Positions 32,338 to 42,411 of a stretch of DNA of 64,000 nucleotides are shown piece after piece; position 1 is the stretch's first letter; each line of letters starts with the position of its first letter. Position numbers and translations under genes: made by a program. The DNA is taken from positions 1-64,000 of the forward strand of contig JAJEGJ010000001.1 of the NCBI GenBank assembly GCA_022819905.1. The letters run 5' to 3'. Source of the DNA: Alphaproteobacteria bacterium. Its GTDB lineage: Bacteria; Pseudomonadota; Alphaproteobacteria; TMED109. The notes under the pieces are model-generated. The model saw only the letters and a program-made list of their open reading frames with translations, was not told the origin of the DNA and ran no database searches.

Positions 32338-33357
32338 TCAGTGCAGGAAATCGCTGCGTAGCAGCTGCTCCGCGATCTGCACCGCGTTCAGCGCCGCCCC
32401 TTTGCCGACATTGTCCGCAACGGTCCAGAATTGCAGCCCGTGATCGACCGTCGGGTCGGACCGGATTCGCGACACGAACACCGGATCCTCGTGTACGCAG
32501 TCGATCGGTGTCGCATACATCTGGACATCATCGGCATCGACGACCTCCACACCGGGGGCCACCATGAGCGCGTCGGTCGCGTCAGAGGGCGAAATCGGGC
32601 CCGCAAACTCCACGTTCACCGCTTCCGCGTGCCCGATGAACACCGGCACCCGCACGCAAGTCGCGGCAAGAGCGATCTCCGGATCGAGGATCTTCCGGGT
32701 CTCGTGCACCATCTTCCACTCTTCGCGCGTGGATCCGTCGTCCTCGAACACGTCGATGTGCGGGACCACGTTGAACGCAATGCGCCGGGGGAGCCGTTCG
32801 ATCGCGGCCTGTTCGTTGAACAGCTCCCCGCGAACCTGGGCTTCCAGCTCTTCCATGGCGCCCATGCCGGCCCCCGACACGGACTGATACGTCGAGACCA
32901 CCACGCGCCGGATCGGAACGATGTCATGCAGGGGCTTCAGCGCAACGACCAGCTGAATGGTTGAACAATTGGGATTCGCGACGATGTTGCGCTGCCCGAC
33001 CCGTCGCAGCGCGTCGGCATTGACTTCCGGGACCACGAGCGGAACGTCTTCCTCCATCCGGAAATAGGAGGAGTTGTCCACGACGATCGTGCCGGCCGCC
33101 GCCGCCCGCGGCGCGTGTTCCGCGGAGACACTGCCACCCGCGGAGAACAGGGCAAGATCGGTTTCCGCGAAGTCAAAGTCCTCGAGAGACTGCACCGTAA
33201 GCGTTCGGTCTTCGCCGAAGGACACCTTGCGGCCACGGGACCGCGATGAGGCCAGCGCAACCACGGACGAAGCCGGAAAGTTCCGTGCGTCCAGCGTGTG
33301 CAACATCCGCCGACCGACGGCACCGGTCGCCCCGACCACGGCAACTCGGACACTCAT
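32338..33357 (-). CDS. asd: Aspartate-semialdehyde dehydrogenase
   Basis: A 339-aa NADPH-dependent enzyme that reduces aspartyl phosphate to aspartate semialdehyde, for lysine, methionine, threonine and diaminopimelate synthesis. The N-terminal VAVVGATGAVGRRML is the dinucleotide site, C131 in NPNCST is the catalytic cysteine, and YQSVSGAGMGAMEEL is the substrate loop. The ATG at 33357 is used; a GTG two codons earlier is also open. It is the last gene of the leu-asd group, 112 bp after leuB, a common order in alphaproteobacteria. Confidence 0.95.
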   Translation of the reverse strand: MSVRVAVVGATGAVGRRMLHTLDARNFPASSVVALASSRSRGRKVSFGEDRTLTVQSLEDFDFAETDLALFSAGGSVSAEHAPRAAAAGTIVVDNSSYFRMEEDVPLVVPEVNADALRRVGQRNIVANPNCSTIQLVVALKPLHDIVPIRRVVVSTYQSVSGAGMGAMEELEAQVRGELFNEQAAIERLPRRIAFNVVPHIDVFEDDGSTREEWKMVHETRKILDPEIALAATCVRVPVFIGHAEAVNVEFAGPISPSDATDALMVAPGVEVVDADDVQMYATPIDCVHEDPVFVSRIRSDPTVDHGLQFWTVADNVGKGAALNAVQIAEQLLRSDFLH

Positions 33358-33469
33358 CGGCACAGCATCCGGATTCGGTTCCGCAGCTGTGAGGCCCTGT
33401 GTCGGCAGTATCCGATCGGATCCCTCAAGCAGAAGTTGTCCGTCTTCACGGGATTGATTCCGGCCCGGC

Positions 33470-34588
33470 TCACGCAGCGAGCCGGTCGAGCTCAGCGCAG
33501 ATTGCCCGGCCCATGTCCTCGGTGGAGACGGCGGTCAGACCGGGCTGGAGAATGTCGGCAGTCCGAAGACCGCTGTCCAGGACATTGCCGACAGCCCGCT
33601 CAATCAATTCGGCGTCCGCATCCTGTTCCAGCGAATGCCGGAGCAGCATGGCAAGCGACAGCACCATGGCGATGGGATTGGCCTTTCCTTCGCCGGCAAT
33701 GTCAGGCGCGCTTCCGTGGACGGGTTCGTAGAGGGCGGCCCGGGAACCGCCTGGCCCCAACGCGCCGAGCGAAGCCGACGGCAGCATGCCGAGTGATCCC
33801 GTCAGCTGCGCCGAGATGTCGGAGAGCAGATCGCCGAACAGGTTGCTGGTCACCACGACATCAAACTGGTGCGGGTCACGGACCAGCTGCATGGCGCAGT
33901 TGTCGGCGTACATGTGGTGGAGCTCGACATCGGCAAAATCGGCGTCACGAAGCTCCTGAATCTCCTCGCGCCACAGGCCGCCCGATTCCATCACGTTGGC
34001 TTTTTCGACCGAGTGGACCTTCCCTGCACGCCCACGCGCAAGTTCGAATGCCACCGCTCCCACGCGCCGAATCTCTGGCGTGGTGTAGACCTCGGTATTG
34101 ACCCCCCGGCGGGTGCCGTCAGGGAGCGTCTCGACGCCCCTGGGCTCTCCGAAATAGATGCCGCCGGTGAGTTCGCGGATGATCATGAGATCGAGGCCGC
34201 GCAGGACTTCGGGCTTCAGGCTCGAGGCATCGCTCAGAGCGTCGAACACCTTGGCGGGGCGCAGGTTCGCAAACAGGTCGAGTTGCTTGCGGAGGCCAAG
34301 GATCGCGCGCTCGGGCCGGAGGGAAAAATCGAGGGCCTCCCACTGCGGGCCACCGACCGCCCCGAGGAGCACGGCATCCGACCCCTGGGCGGCCTCCATG
34401 GTCGCGTCGGGCAGCGGATGGCCGGTGGCCTCATAGGCCGCGCCACCAATCAATGCCTCGGACACGTCGAAACCGACGAACCGGCGGTGGTCAAGCCACT
34501 CCACCACGCGCCGCGCTTCGTTCGCCACTTCAGGCCCGATCCCGTCCCCCGCGAGGAGCACGACGCGCCGGTTGCTTGCCATCGTCAT
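33470..34588 (-). CDS. leuB: 3-isopropylmalate dehydrogenase
   Basis: A 372-aa enzyme of leucine synthesis that oxidatively decarboxylates 3-isopropylmalate. The motifs are [11 protein letters not shown] at the start, [14 protein letters not shown] for substrate arginines, [14 protein letters not shown], and the metal/cofactor region [16 protein letters not shown] with [15 protein letters not shown]. The ATG at 34588 overlaps the leuD stop (ATGA); an ATG two codons in (34582) is an alternative. The much longer open frame upstream is the other frame of leuD/leuC. Confidence 0.95.
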   Translation of the reverse strand: MTMASNRRVVLLAGDGIGPEVANEARRVVEWLDHRRFVGFDVSEALIGGAAYEATGHPLPDATMEAAQGSDAVLLGAVGGPQWEALDFSLRPERAILGLRKQLDLFANLRPAKVFDALSDASSLKPEVLRGLDLMIIRELTGGIYFGEPRGVETLPDGTRRGVNTEVYTTPEIRRVGAVAFELARGRAGKVHSVEKANVMESGGLWREEIQELRDADFADVELHHMYADNCAMQLVRDPHQFDVVVTSNLFGDLLSDISAQLTGSLGMLPSASLGALGPGGSRAALYEPVHGSAPDIAGEGKANPIAMVLSLAMLLRHSLEQDADAELIERAVGNVLDSGLRTADILQPGLTAVSTEDMGRAICAELDRLAA

Positions 34589-35202
34589 GGGCCCGGAACG
34601 AGCCAGGGCCGGGAGTCTGCCGCCCGTGCCTCGTAGGACTCGATGTGAAGGGTGCGCTCGAGGGTGAGCCCGATGTCGTCGAGGCCGTTGAGCAGACAAT
34701 GCCTGCGGTGGGCATCGACCTCGAAGGCGAGGACCGTGCCGTCCGCTCGCGTGATGGTGCATTGCTCCAGGTCGACGATCATGCGAGCGGTTGCGGGCTC
34801 GCTTGCATCCTTCATCAGGGTTTCGACGTCCGCTTCCGGCAAAGCGACCAGCAGGATTCCGTTCTTCGAACTGTTGTTGAAGAAAATGTCGGCGAACGAC
34901 GGCGCCACCACACAACGGATGCCAAAGTCGGCAAGCGCCCACGGCGCGTGCTCGCGCGACGACCCGCACCCGAAATTGGTGCCGGCAATCAGAATCTCCG
35001 CGTCCCGCCACGGGGAGCGGTTGAGCACAAACGTGTCGATCTCGCCGCCGTCCTGCGTGCGCCGACGGTCGTGGAAGAGAAACTTGCCGAGGCCGGTTCG
35101 CTGAATGGTTTTCAGGAACTGCTTCGGAATGATCATGTCGGTGTCGACATTCGCCATCGGGAGCGCGGCAGCGACCCCCCCCAGGCGGACAAAAGCATCC
35201 AT
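34585..35202 (-). CDS. leuD: 3-isopropylmalate dehydratase small subunit
   Basis: At 205 aa, the swivelling small subunit of isopropylmalate isomerase. [13 protein letters not shown] and [17 protein letters not shown] are the diagnostic motifs. It overlaps leuC by 1 bp (TGATG) and leuB by 4 bp, so leuC, leuD and leuB are translated as a coupled set. Confidence 0.95.
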   Translation of the reverse strand: MDAFVRLGGVAAALPMANVDTDMIIPKQFLKTIQRTGLGKFLFHDRRRTQDGGEIDTFVLNRSPWRDAEILIAGTNFGCGSSREHAPWALADFGIRCVVAPSFADIFFNNSSKNGILLVALPEADVETLMKDASEPATARMIVDLEQCTITRADGTVLAFEVDAHRRHCLLNGLDDIGLTLERTLHIESYEARAADSRPWLVPGP

Positions 35203-36626
35203 CAGGCAGCACCTCCGGCCAGTGCCCGGTGGTCCGCAATCATGCCGCGGATGGCACTCGCTGCAGCCGTTGCCGGACTCGCCAGGTGGGTGCGCCCACC
35301 GCGTCCCTGACGGCCCTCGAAATTACGATTGGAAGTCGATACGCAACGCTCGCCCGGCGCCAGCTGGTCGGGGTTCATTCCGAGGCACATCGAGCAGCCG
35401 GGCTCGCGCCAGTCGAACCCGGCATCGACCAGGATCCGGTCCAGCCCCTCGGCTTCCGCCTGTTCCTTCACCAAGCCCGATCCCGGCACGACCATGGCCT
35501 GCACACGATCGGCCACGGTCTGGCCGCGGGCAACGGCGGCGGCAGCCCGGATATCCTCGATTCGGGCGTTCGTGCACGATCCGATGAAGACCCGGTCGAT
35601 AGGAACCTCTGCCAGCTTCGTTCCCGGTGCCAGGTCCATGTAGGCAAGTCCTCGCTCCATGATCTCGCGACGATCCGGGTCCGCCTCGGCGGCCGGGTCC
35701 GGCACGGTCGCGTCGATCGCGACCGCGTCCTGCGGACTCGTTCCCCATGTCACGTGTGGCTTGAGTTCCGCGACATCCAGTTCCACTTCGCGGTCGAATG
35801 TCGCTGCGGGGTCAGTCGGCAATGTGCGCCAGTCGGCGCAGGCCGCTTCCCAGGCATCTCCGGCGGGTGCCATCGGCCGTCCCTGGAGGTAGTCGAACGT
35901 CGTCGCGTCGGGAGCGATCAGTCCTGCCCGCGCGCCGGCCTCGATCGACATGTTGCAGACCGTCATGCGCCCCTCCATCGATAAGGCGCGAATCGCGGCA
36001 CCGGCGTACTCGATCACGTGCCCCGTGCCGCCGGCCGCGCCGATGCGGCCGATCACGCTGAGGATCAGATCCTTGGCATCCACGCTGACCGGCGGTTGGC
36101 CGGTGATGGTGATCCGCATGGTTTTCGGTCGGCGCTGGAGCAGCGTCTGCGTGGCTAGCACGTGCTCAACTTCGCTGGTGCCGATCCCGAAGGCGAGAGC
36201 ACCGAACGCGCCATGGGTCGCGGTGTGGCTGTCGCCGCAGACCACCGTCGTTCCGGGCAGTGTGAACCCCTGTTCGGGACCGATGACATGCACGATTCCC
36301 TGCCGAGCATCGAGCAACGGCAGATACGGGATCGCGAACTCCCGGACATTGTCCTCGAGCGTGGCGACCTGCAGGCGAGCGGTCTCGTCGGCAATTCCAC
36401 GAACCCGACCTTCGGTCGGAACGTTGTGATCGGCGACCGCCAGCGCCAGTTCGGGGCGCCGGACTGGTCGCCCGGCCGTGCGGAGCCCCTCGAAAGCCTG
36501 CGGACTGGTGACTTCGTGAACGAGGTGACGGTCGATGTAAAGGAGTGTGACCCCGTCGTCGCGGGTCTCAACGACGTGGCGATCCCAGATTTTCGCAAAC
36601 AGGGTCTGCGGATCGGTGGGGGGCAT
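35202..36626 (-). CDS. leuC: 3-isopropylmalate dehydratase large subunit
   Basis: A 474-aa aconitase-family protein with a 4Fe-4S cluster. The cluster cysteines appear in [13 protein letters not shown] and [32 protein letters not shown] is the family signature, and [15 protein letters not shown] lies near the end. The start is the ATG at 36626, 8 bp after the rplS stop; the frame is open far upstream through rplS but in a shadow frame. With LeuD it isomerises 2- to 3-isopropylmalate. Confidence 0.95.
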   Translation of the reverse strand: MPPTDPQTLFAKIWDRHVVETRDDGVTLLYIDRHLVHEVTSPQAFEGLRTAGRPVRRPELALAVADHNVPTEGRVRGIADETARLQVATLEDNVREFAIPYLPLLDARQGIVHVIGPEQGFTLPGTTVVCGDSHTATHGAFGALAFGIGTSEVEHVLATQTLLQRRPKTMRITITGQPPVSVDAKDLILSVIGRIGAAGGTGHVIEYAGAAIRALSMEGRMTVCNMSIEAGARAGLIAPDATTFDYLQGRPMAPAGDAWEAACADWRTLPTDPAATFDREVELDVAELKPHVTWGTSPQDAVAIDATVPDPAAEADPDRREIMERGLAYMDLAPGTKLAEVPIDRVFIGSCTNARIEDIRAAAAVARGQTVADRVQAMVVPGSGLVKEQAEAEGLDRILVDAGFDWREPGCSMCLGMNPDQLAPGERCVSTSNRNFEGRQGRGGRTHLASPATAAASAIRGMIADHRALAGGAA

Positions 36627-36634
36627 GACCGGCG

Positions 36635-37039
36635 TCAGTCCTCGTCGGCCGGCGCTGTCTTGGTGGCGCGGCCGGTAGCGGTCCGGCGGCGCTCGCGAAT
36701 CCGCGCCGACTTCCCGGAACGTTCGCGCAGGTAGTACAGCTTGGCGCGCCGTACGCGGCCCTGACGCACGACCTCGATGCTCTCGATGATCGGCGCGTAC
36801 AGCGGGAAGACGCGCTCCACGCCCTCGCCATAGCTCACCTTTCGGACGGTGAACGTCGAGCCCATGCCGCGGCTGGTGCGGCTGATGCAGACCCCCTCGA
36901 ACGCCTGTACGCGCTGGCGCGAACCTTCGGTCACGCGGACGCTCACCCGCACGGTGTCCCCAGGCCTGAAATCCGGTGCCGAGTGCCGCGCCTTGGCCTC
37001 GGCAATCTGCTCTCGCTCGATCGCGTCGATGACGTTCAT
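36635..37039 (-). CDS. rplS: 50S ribosomal protein L19
   Basis: A 134-aa ribosomal protein. [26 protein letters not shown] and [20 protein letters not shown]-type blocks (here [20 protein letters not shown]) are the L19 core, and [18 protein letters not shown] is the basic C-terminal signature. A short acidic tail follows. The ATG overlaps the trmD stop by 4 bp. Located in the usual rpsP-rimM-trmD-rplS operon. Confidence 0.96.
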   Translation of the reverse strand: MNVIDAIEREQIAEAKARHSAPDFRPGDTVRVSVRVTEGSRQRVQAFEGVCISRTSRGMGSTFTVRKVSYGEGVERVFPLYAPIIESIEVVRQGRVRRAKLYYLRERSGKSARIRERRRTATGRATKTAPADED

Positions 37040-37782
37040 CGGTCGTTCTCCTGGCCGCTCGCGGGGCCGTCTGGTTGGCGGGTCCGGAGGTGCTCCCGCC
37101 AAAGGTCCGGACGCCGTGCCCGGGTACTTTGTTCCGACGCGGCGCGCCGCCAACGTGCGATCGCGGCGTGGTCGCCCGACACCAGCACCGCCGGCGGCGC
37201 GCGGCCTTCGAACGTGCGCGGCCGCGTGTACTGGGGATGCTCGAGCAAACCGTCCTCGAACGATTCGTTTGCAAGGCGCTCGACTGTTCCGGTAACCCCG
37301 GGCAGCAACCGCACTACAGCATCGATGACCGCCAGCGCCGCCGGCTCACCGCCGGACAACACGTAGTCACCGATCGAAATCTCCTCCACGTCGCGCGCCT
37401 CGAGGAAGCGCTCGTCGATTCCCTCGTAGCGTCCGCACACCAGGCGCACCCCTGGCCCGGCCACGAGAGCCCGAACCCGCGCCTGCGTGAGGGGTTGCCC
37501 TCGCGCCGACAGCGCCAGCGCAGGCCCCGGTGCGGTGGCGTGCGCGTCGAAGGCGGCGGCAAGAACGTCGGGGCGCATGACCATACCCCCGCCGTCCCCG
37601 AAGGCCGGTCCGTCTACTGAGGCGTGTTTATCGCTTGCGAAGCGACGAATGTCCACTGTCGCGATTGACCAGACTCCGGCCTCCATGGCGCGGCCGGCCA
37701 GCGAATGCCCGAGGGGCCCCGGAAACATCTCGGGAAAGATCGTAAAGACAGTGGCCCGCCAGGGCGCATCACGTGTCGTCAT
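37036..37782 (-). CDS. trmD: tRNA (guanine-N1-)-methyltransferase
   Basis: This 248-aa SPOUT-class enzyme makes m1G37 in tRNA, using S-adenosylmethionine. [46 protein letters not shown] and [16 protein letters not shown] form the trefoil-knot signature, and [12 protein letters not shown] is the C-terminal motif. The ATG at 37782 overlaps rimM by 14 bp; overlap ATGA with rplS. Confidence 0.95.
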   Translation of the reverse strand: MTTRDAPWRATVFTIFPEMFPGPLGHSLAGRAMEAGVWSIATVDIRRFASDKHASVDGPAFGDGGGMVMRPDVLAAAFDAHATAPGPALALSARGQPLTQARVRALVAGPGVRLVCGRYEGIDERFLEARDVEEISIGDYVLSGGEPAALAVIDAVVRLLPGVTGTVERLANESFEDGLLEHPQYTRPRTFEGRAPPAVLVSGDHAAIARWRRAASEQSTRARRPDLWREHLRTRQPDGPASGQENDR

Positions 37783-38365
37783 GCTGGATGCCTGCGGTCG
37801 CCGGAGGAGGATCATTCGCCGTCTCGGTGGCGAACCACCGAGCGTCCGCCCGGAGGAAACCTCCGGCAAGGTCCACAGCCGGCACGGCTTCGCTGGTAAA
37901 CGGGACGAATACCGAGGGTCGGTTCGTCGGCTTGACTTCCAGGAGGTCGCCGGCACCGAAATTGTGCACCGCGACGACCGTACCCTGCGGTCGGTCCGCG
38001 GTGTCGCGGACCCTCAGGCCCATCAGATCAGCGTGGTAGTAACTGCCGGATTCCGGAACGGGGAGCCTGCTGCGGGGAACCGTCAGCTCGCTGCCGGCGA
38101 GAGCCGCTGCCACGGTACGGTCATCGACCCCGTCAAGTTCGCAAAGGGCGTGCGCGCCGTCGGTCGCGAGCACCCGCACCCGGGTGACCCTTCCGTCCGA
38201 CAGGCGCACCGGGCCGGCGCGGGACAAGGCGTCGGCCTCTTCCACGTACAGGCGACACCGAACGGCGCCGCGGAGGCCATGCGCCCGAACGATGCGCGCG
38301 AGCACAATCCCGCGGGCCGCGCAAGTACCCCGCGTCGGGTCGTCGCTCGGCGGGGGTCGGCTCAT
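37769..38365 (-). CDS. rimM: Ribosome maturation factor RimM
   Basis: A 198-aa 16S rRNA processing factor with an N-terminal barrel ([19 protein letters not shown]) and a PRC-barrel C-terminal part ([33 protein letters not shown]-like [11 protein letters not shown]). It follows the nnrU-like gene by 22 bp and overlaps trmD. Confidence 0.93.
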   Translation of the reverse strand: MSRPPPSDDPTRGTCAARGIVLARIVRAHGLRGAVRCRLYVEEADALSRAGPVRLSDGRVTRVRVLATDGAHALCELDGVDDRTVAAALAGSELTVPRSRLPVPESGSYYHADLMGLRVRDTADRPQGTVVAVHNFGAGDLLEVKPTNRPSVFVPFTSEAVPAVDLAGGFLRADARWFATETANDPPPATAGIQHDDT

Positions 38366-38387
38366 GCTGGGACAGGTCCACTGCGGG

Positions 38388-38939
38388 CTACAGGAGGTTG
38401 CCGTACACCAGCCCGTGAACCCATCCGATGATGACGGCCGCTAGGACGGAAGCGGAAAGCCCCAGCAGGTCGAGGTGGAGCGCCGCGACCCGCTTCGAAT
38501 TCGGCGGCCCCCATCCCTCCACGAATGCCCACGTGAGAGCCCACGCTCCGAGGCCCCCGAACAGCACGAGGCCGTGCACGGCAGCACCGTGGAGCAAATG
38601 CCCAGCGCTCCACAGGGCGACCCCGGCAAGCTGCGGATGCCGGACCCATCGACGCAGACGCGACGGGTAGACGCTCGACAGGAACAGCACGACCGAGGCG
38701 AAGGCAAGCCCGGTGCCCAGCCACGCGACCGATGGCGGGACGGCGTACACGGGAATGACGGGGGCGACTCGCCAGCCCCAGACCATGAGGCCCACGGCAA
38801 TCAGGGCACCCACGGCGAAGAGTGCCCGGTACGGCAGTTCGCCCAGGATTCGGGTGAGGGCGGCGCGGGCCGACCCGCGCAGCATCGGCAGCAGGTGCAG
38901 GGCTACGAAGAGGCCGACGCCGGCCGCCAGTGCAAACAT
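38388..38939 (-). CDS. NnrU-family membrane protein
   Basis: A 183-aa integral membrane protein with about five hydrophobic segments. HLLPMLRGSAR near the start, PYRALFAVGALIAVGLMVWGW, the HPQLAGVALWSAGHLL segment and a closing helix WALTWAFVEGWG mark the NnrU/zeta-carotene isomerase-like family. NnrU was named for a link with nitric oxide reduction, but most members have no proven role. It is inserted between rpsP (3-bp gap) and rimM (22-bp gap), which are normally adjacent, so it is expressed with ribosomal genes here. Confidence 0.82.
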   Translation of the reverse strand: MFALAAGVGLFVALHLLPMLRGSARAALTRILGELPYRALFAVGALIAVGLMVWGWRVAPVIPVYAVPPSVAWLGTGLAFASVVLFLSSVYPSRLRRWVRHPQLAGVALWSAGHLLHGAAVHGLVLFGGLGAWALTWAFVEGWGPPNSKRVAALHLDLLGLSASVLAAVIIGWVHGLVYGNLL

Positions 38940-38942
38940 GGT

Positions 38943-39269
38943 TCAGGCGGTAGGTTCGGCCGCCGTGTCCTCGGGGTCGGCCGAAGCGGCCGGCACGGCG
39001 CCGAACTTGGCAGGCCGTGGCAGCACGCCGGCGTCGACAAGAAACCGCTTGATCCGGTCCGTTGGATTCGCGCCGCGCTCCATCCAGTGTTGAATACGGT
39101 CAAGATCCAGGTTGACCCGGTCGTCAGCGTCCTTGGGCCGCAAGGGGTGGTATGTGCCCACCCGTTCGATGAACCGGCCATCGCGCGGACTCCGGGAGTC
39201 GGCCACGACGATCCGGTAGTGCGGGTTTTTCTTGGCCCCGCCACGGCTCAAACGAATCTTCAGCGACAT
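38943..39269 (-). CDS. rpsP: 30S ribosomal protein S16
   Basis: A 108-aa ribosomal protein. [35 protein letters not shown] (read in two parts: [19 protein letters not shown] and [18 protein letters not shown]) is the S16 signature. The C-terminal [16 protein letters not shown] is an acidic tail, common in alphaproteobacteria. I chose the ATG at 39269, the canonical start of the family, over a GTG three codons earlier. First gene of the operon, with a good promoter upstream. Confidence 0.95.
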   Translation of the reverse strand: MSLKIRLSRGGAKKNPHYRIVVADSRSPRDGRFIERVGTYHPLRPKDADDRVNLDLDRIQHWMERGANPTDRIKRFLVDAGVLPRPAKFGAVPAASADPEDTAAEPTA

Positions 39270-39374
39270 GCTGTGCACTCAAGAAAAACAGGAACGAGCG
39301 CCCAGAAACTACGGAGCGGCACCACGTTGCCGCTTGGCAGGGTGTGTGGGTGGCGGCGGGCGTTCGTGCAGGCC

Positions 39375-39403
39375 TGTTTATGCGAGCACCCGCGCGAAGT
39401 CAA
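39375..39403 (-). promoter_or_regulatory. Sigma70-like promoter of the rpsP ribosomal operon
   Basis: On the minus strand -35 TTGACT (39403-39398) and -10 TAAACA (39380-39375) are 17 bp apart. The start near 39368 gives a leader of about 100 nt before rpsP, suitable for a highly expressed ribosomal operon. Confidence 0.6.
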
Positions 39404-39461
39404 TTGTGCGGCCGACGTCAATCGACCGCGTCGTGCCCGCGTGCGCGCGAACGAAGCCCTC

Positions 39462-40271
39462 CTACGTGGCGTGGAGCGCCATCCACGCTAGAAGACCGGC
39501 CAGCACGAACCGGTAGATCACGAACGGCAGGAAGCTCCGTTGCCGCAGCCAGCGCATCAGCAGCCAGATCGCTGCGAGCGCGGAGACGAACGCCACCACC
39601 AGCACCGTTGCCGCCGCGGTGACCAGCCCGGCATCGCCAGTCTGGGCGAGGCGCCACGCTTCCACGGTCGTGGCGCCCGCGATTGCCGGGAGACCGAGCA
39701 CGAACGCCACGTTGGCCGAGGCAGTCCGGTTCCAGCCGACGATTCGGGCGGCGGTCATCACGCAACCCGCCCGGCTGGCGCCGGGGACGAGTGCGAGAAC
39801 TTGCATCAACCCGATGAACCAGTAGGCGGCGAAGCCGTCCGTCCGGGCAGCCCGCACCCGCAGCCATCCACGGTCTGCCGCCAGCAACAGGACCCCGCCG
39901 CCCGCGGTGGCGGCCGCCATCACGGGAAGCTGCGTGAGTGTCGTCGTGGGCACCTGGATGGCGACAACCACGCCGGCGATGAACAAGGGAACGCTTGCCG
40001 CCAGGATTCGAAGCGCCTCCCGGGCTTCCGCCCGGTCGGAGCGTCTAAGCGCGAGCATCAGGAATCCGTTTGCCAACCTGACCACCTGGCTGCGACAGGC
40101 CACGATGACGGCGACCAGGGTGCCGGTGTGGCTCGCCACGGCGAGCGCGCGCCCTGCGTCAGGCCAGCCGAAGAGCTCCTCCAGCGCGTACAGATGCGCC
40201 GAGGAACTGACGGGAAGAAACTCCGTGGCACCTTGCACGAAACCGTAGATCCACAGTTCGAGCGTGGTCAC
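39462..40271 (-). CDS. uppP: Undecaprenyl-diphosphatase (BacA/UppP)
   Basis: A 269-aa polytopic membrane phosphatase that recycles undecaprenyl pyrophosphate for peptidoglycan synthesis. The two catalytic motifs are present: QGATEFLPVSSSAHL near residue 14 and the P-loop-like PGASRAGCVMTAARI in the second half. Several helices and a C-terminal FVIYRFVLAGL are typical. It ends a minus-strand group tsaD-gpsA-uppP; overexpression of this family is known to give bacitracin resistance. Confidence 0.93.
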   Translation of the reverse strand: MTTLELWIYGFVQGATEFLPVSSSAHLYALEELFGWPDAGRALAVASHTGTLVAVIVACRSQVVRLANGFLMLALRRSDRAEAREALRILAASVPLFIAGVVVAIQVPTTTLTQLPVMAAATAGGGVLLLAADRGWLRVRAARTDGFAAYWFIGLMQVLALVPGASRAGCVMTAARIVGWNRTASANVAFVLGLPAIAGATTVEAWRLAQTGDAGLVTAAATVLVVAFVSALAAIWLLMRWLRQRSFLPFVIYRFVLAGLLAWMALHAT

Positions 40272-40327
40272 GGCGCCCCTCCGTTGCGCCGATTCCGGGC
40301 ACGTGCTGCCGCATCAATCGGGATCAC

Positions 40328-41326
40328 TCAGGCGGCCTCGCCGGCCGCGCGGGGCGGTCGCGCGAGCAGGTCCCCCGCGACCGTTCGGAGGTCGGCGCCA
40401 TCATCGAGGATCTGCACGACGCCTTCGGCGATCGGCATGTCCACGTCAAGGCGTCGAGCGAGCTGCCGGATGGCGCCGGCGCTGGCCGCGCCCTCCACAA
40501 TGGCCCGGCCCTGGGTCCGCGCATTGTCCGCACCCGCGCCGGCACCCAGGCGATGGCCGAACGCATAGTTCCGGGACGCGGCGCTGGTGCAGGTCAGCAC
40601 GATGTCGCCGATCCCCGCGAGCCCGGCAAGGGTTTCCGCGCGCCCCCCGCACGCAATTCCCAGTCGGCGGATCTCCGCAATCCCCCGTGCGATCAAGGCG
40701 GCGCGGGCGTTCTCGCCGTAGCCGGCCCCCATGGCGATGCCGCAGGCGATCGCCAGTACGTTCTTGGCTGCGCCGCCGACCTGCGTCCCGATGGGGTCGT
40801 CATTCGCGTAGATCCGCAGGGCAGACCCGGCGAACACGCCCTGAACCCGGTCCGCGAGGCCGGCATCGTCGGTGGCAAGGGCAAGCGCGGTCGGCAGGCC
40901 CTGCGCCACTTCGCTCGCAAAGGAAGGCCCCGAGAGGATGGCGACCCGGGCCGTCGGGAGGATGTCGGCAATCACCTCGCTCATCAGGTAGCCGCTGGTC
41001 CGTTCAATGCCCTTGGCGCAGAGCACCAGCGCCGCGTCTGCCGGAACCGCTCCACTGAGAAGCGACACGACGGTCCGGACGTGTTGGGCGGGAACGGCGA
41101 CCACCATGACGTCGGCAGCCGCTTCGCGAAGCGCGGCCGTGGCGCGGAGGGCCGGTGGCAAGTCGACACCCGGCAGCAGCTCGGGATTGCAGTGGGTGCG
41201 ATTGATGGCGTCGGCCACTTCCCGCCGCCGCGCCCACAGAATGGTCTCGCCGCCGGTGGCGCGGGCGAGGACCGCGCCGAGAGCGGTACCCCATGCCCCG
41301 GCGCCAATGATCGAGATGCGGGTCAT
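40328..41326 (-). CDS. gpsA: Glycerol-3-phosphate dehydrogenase [NAD(P)+]
   Basis: A 332-aa cytosolic enzyme making glycerol 3-phosphate for phospholipids. IIGAGAWGTALGAVLA is the NAD(P) site; LCAKGIER, SGPSFASEVA and QVGGAAKNVLAIACGIAMG contain the substrate lysines; TCTSAASRNYAFG is the phosphate-binding signature. The ATG overlaps the tsaD stop by 4 bp (ATGA), a usual arrangement in alphaproteobacteria. Confidence 0.95.
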   Translation of the reverse strand: MTRISIIGAGAWGTALGAVLARATGGETILWARRREVADAINRTHCNPELLPGVDLPPALRATAALREAAADVMVVAVPAQHVRTVVSLLSGAVPADAALVLCAKGIERTSGYLMSEVIADILPTARVAILSGPSFASEVAQGLPTALALATDDAGLADRVQGVFAGSALRIYANDDPIGTQVGGAAKNVLAIACGIAMGAGYGENARAALIARGIAEIRRLGIACGGRAETLAGLAGIGDIVLTCTSAASRNYAFGHRLGAGAGADNARTQGRAIVEGAASAGAIRQLARRLDVDMPIAEGVVQILDDGADLRTVAGDLLARPPRAAGEAA

Positions 41327-42366
41327 GGACGGCCCCCGGCCAGCGGCCACCGGGCTCGAGCCGGCTCTTCCAGCGCCGACACCGAGCCTTCCGCCAGTCG
41401 TTCCAGTCCGGCCCAGGCCACCATCGCCGCATTGTCGGTGCACAACTGCGGCGGCGGCGCGACGAGGCGCATCGCGTGGCGCGAGGCAACCACGTCCAGT
41501 CGCGTGCGCAATGACTGGTTTGCGGCCACGCCGCCGGCAAGGACGACGACCGTTCCTGCCGGATGCAGCCTCCGGAAGGCGCGGACGGCCTGCTCCAGGC
41601 GGTCTGCCAGGGTTTCCGCCACCGCCTTCTGAAAGGATGCCGCAAGATCGGCGCGGGTTCGGGTATCGAGGGGGTCCGACCCCTGCCGTCCCGTCACGTG
41701 TACCAATGCGGTCTTCAGGCCGCTGAAGGACAGGTCCGCGTTCGCCTGGCCGGCCAGGGGCCGGGGCAGGGGAAACCGGTCGGGGTCTCCGTCGCGGGCC
41801 GCGCGCTCGATGGCCGGGCCGCCGGGGAAGCCGAGGCCCAGGAGCCGGGCCGCCTTGTCGAATGCCTCTCCGGCAGCATCGTCACGGGTCGTGCCGAGCA
41901 GCCTGTGACGGCCGACGCCGGCCACCGCAACGAACTGGCTGTGCCCCCCGGACACGAGCAGAGCCAGATAGGGAAACTCCACGCGGTCGGTGAGCCTCGG
42001 CGTGAGCGCGTGCGCCTCGAGATGGTTCACGGCGATGTACGGGAGGCCGTGCACGAGGGCGATGCATTTCGCGGTCACGGTACCCACGAGCACGCCGCCG
42101 AGGAGGCCGGGACCCGCGGTCGCGGCGACCGCGTCGAGGTCTTCCCAGGAGCATTCCGCCTCGCGGAGAGCCTCCTGGATCGTCAGGTCGAGGCGGTCGG
42201 CGTGGCTCCGCGCCGCGAGTTCGGGCACGACCCCCCGGAAGGGGGAGTGCTGGGCGTGCTGCGACAGGATGACGTTCGCGCGGATCCGGCGCCGGGAATC
42301 GACGATGGCGGCGGCGGTCTCGTCGCAGCTGCTTTCGATGCCCAGCACGGTCCGGTCGGGTGCCAA
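41323..42366 (-). CDS. tsaD: tRNA N6-adenosine threonylcarbamoyltransferase
   Basis: A 347-aa Kae1/TsaD enzyme for t6A37 of ANN-decoding tRNAs. GIESSCDETAAAIV is the ASKHA start, the metal histidines are H115 and H119 in NHLEAH, and LVSGGHSQF, DDAAGEAFDKAARLLGLG and VLAGGVAANQSLR complete the signature. No ATG is available; the TTG at 42366 is preceded by a GGGGG tract, with a GTG six codons in as alternative. It lies 45 bp after the enolase-superfamily gene. Confidence 0.94.
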   Translation of the reverse strand: MAPDRTVLGIESSCDETAAAIVDSRRRIRANVILSQHAQHSPFRGVVPELAARSHADRLDLTIQEALREAECSWEDLDAVAATAGPGLLGGVLVGTVTAKCIALVHGLPYIAVNHLEAHALTPRLTDRVEFPYLALLVSGGHSQFVAVAGVGRHRLLGTTRDDAAGEAFDKAARLLGLGFPGGPAIERAARDGDPDRFPLPRPLAGQANADLSFSGLKTALVHVTGRQGSDPLDTRTRADLAASFQKAVAETLADRLEQAVRAFRRLHPAGTVVVLAGGVAANQSLRTRLDVVASRHAMRLVAPPPQLCTDNAAMVAWAGLERLAEGSVSALEEPARARWPLAGGRP

Positions 42367-42411
42367 CGTGTCAGCCCCCGCCCGGTCGCCCGGCGCCGCC
42401 CGGGCACCACG

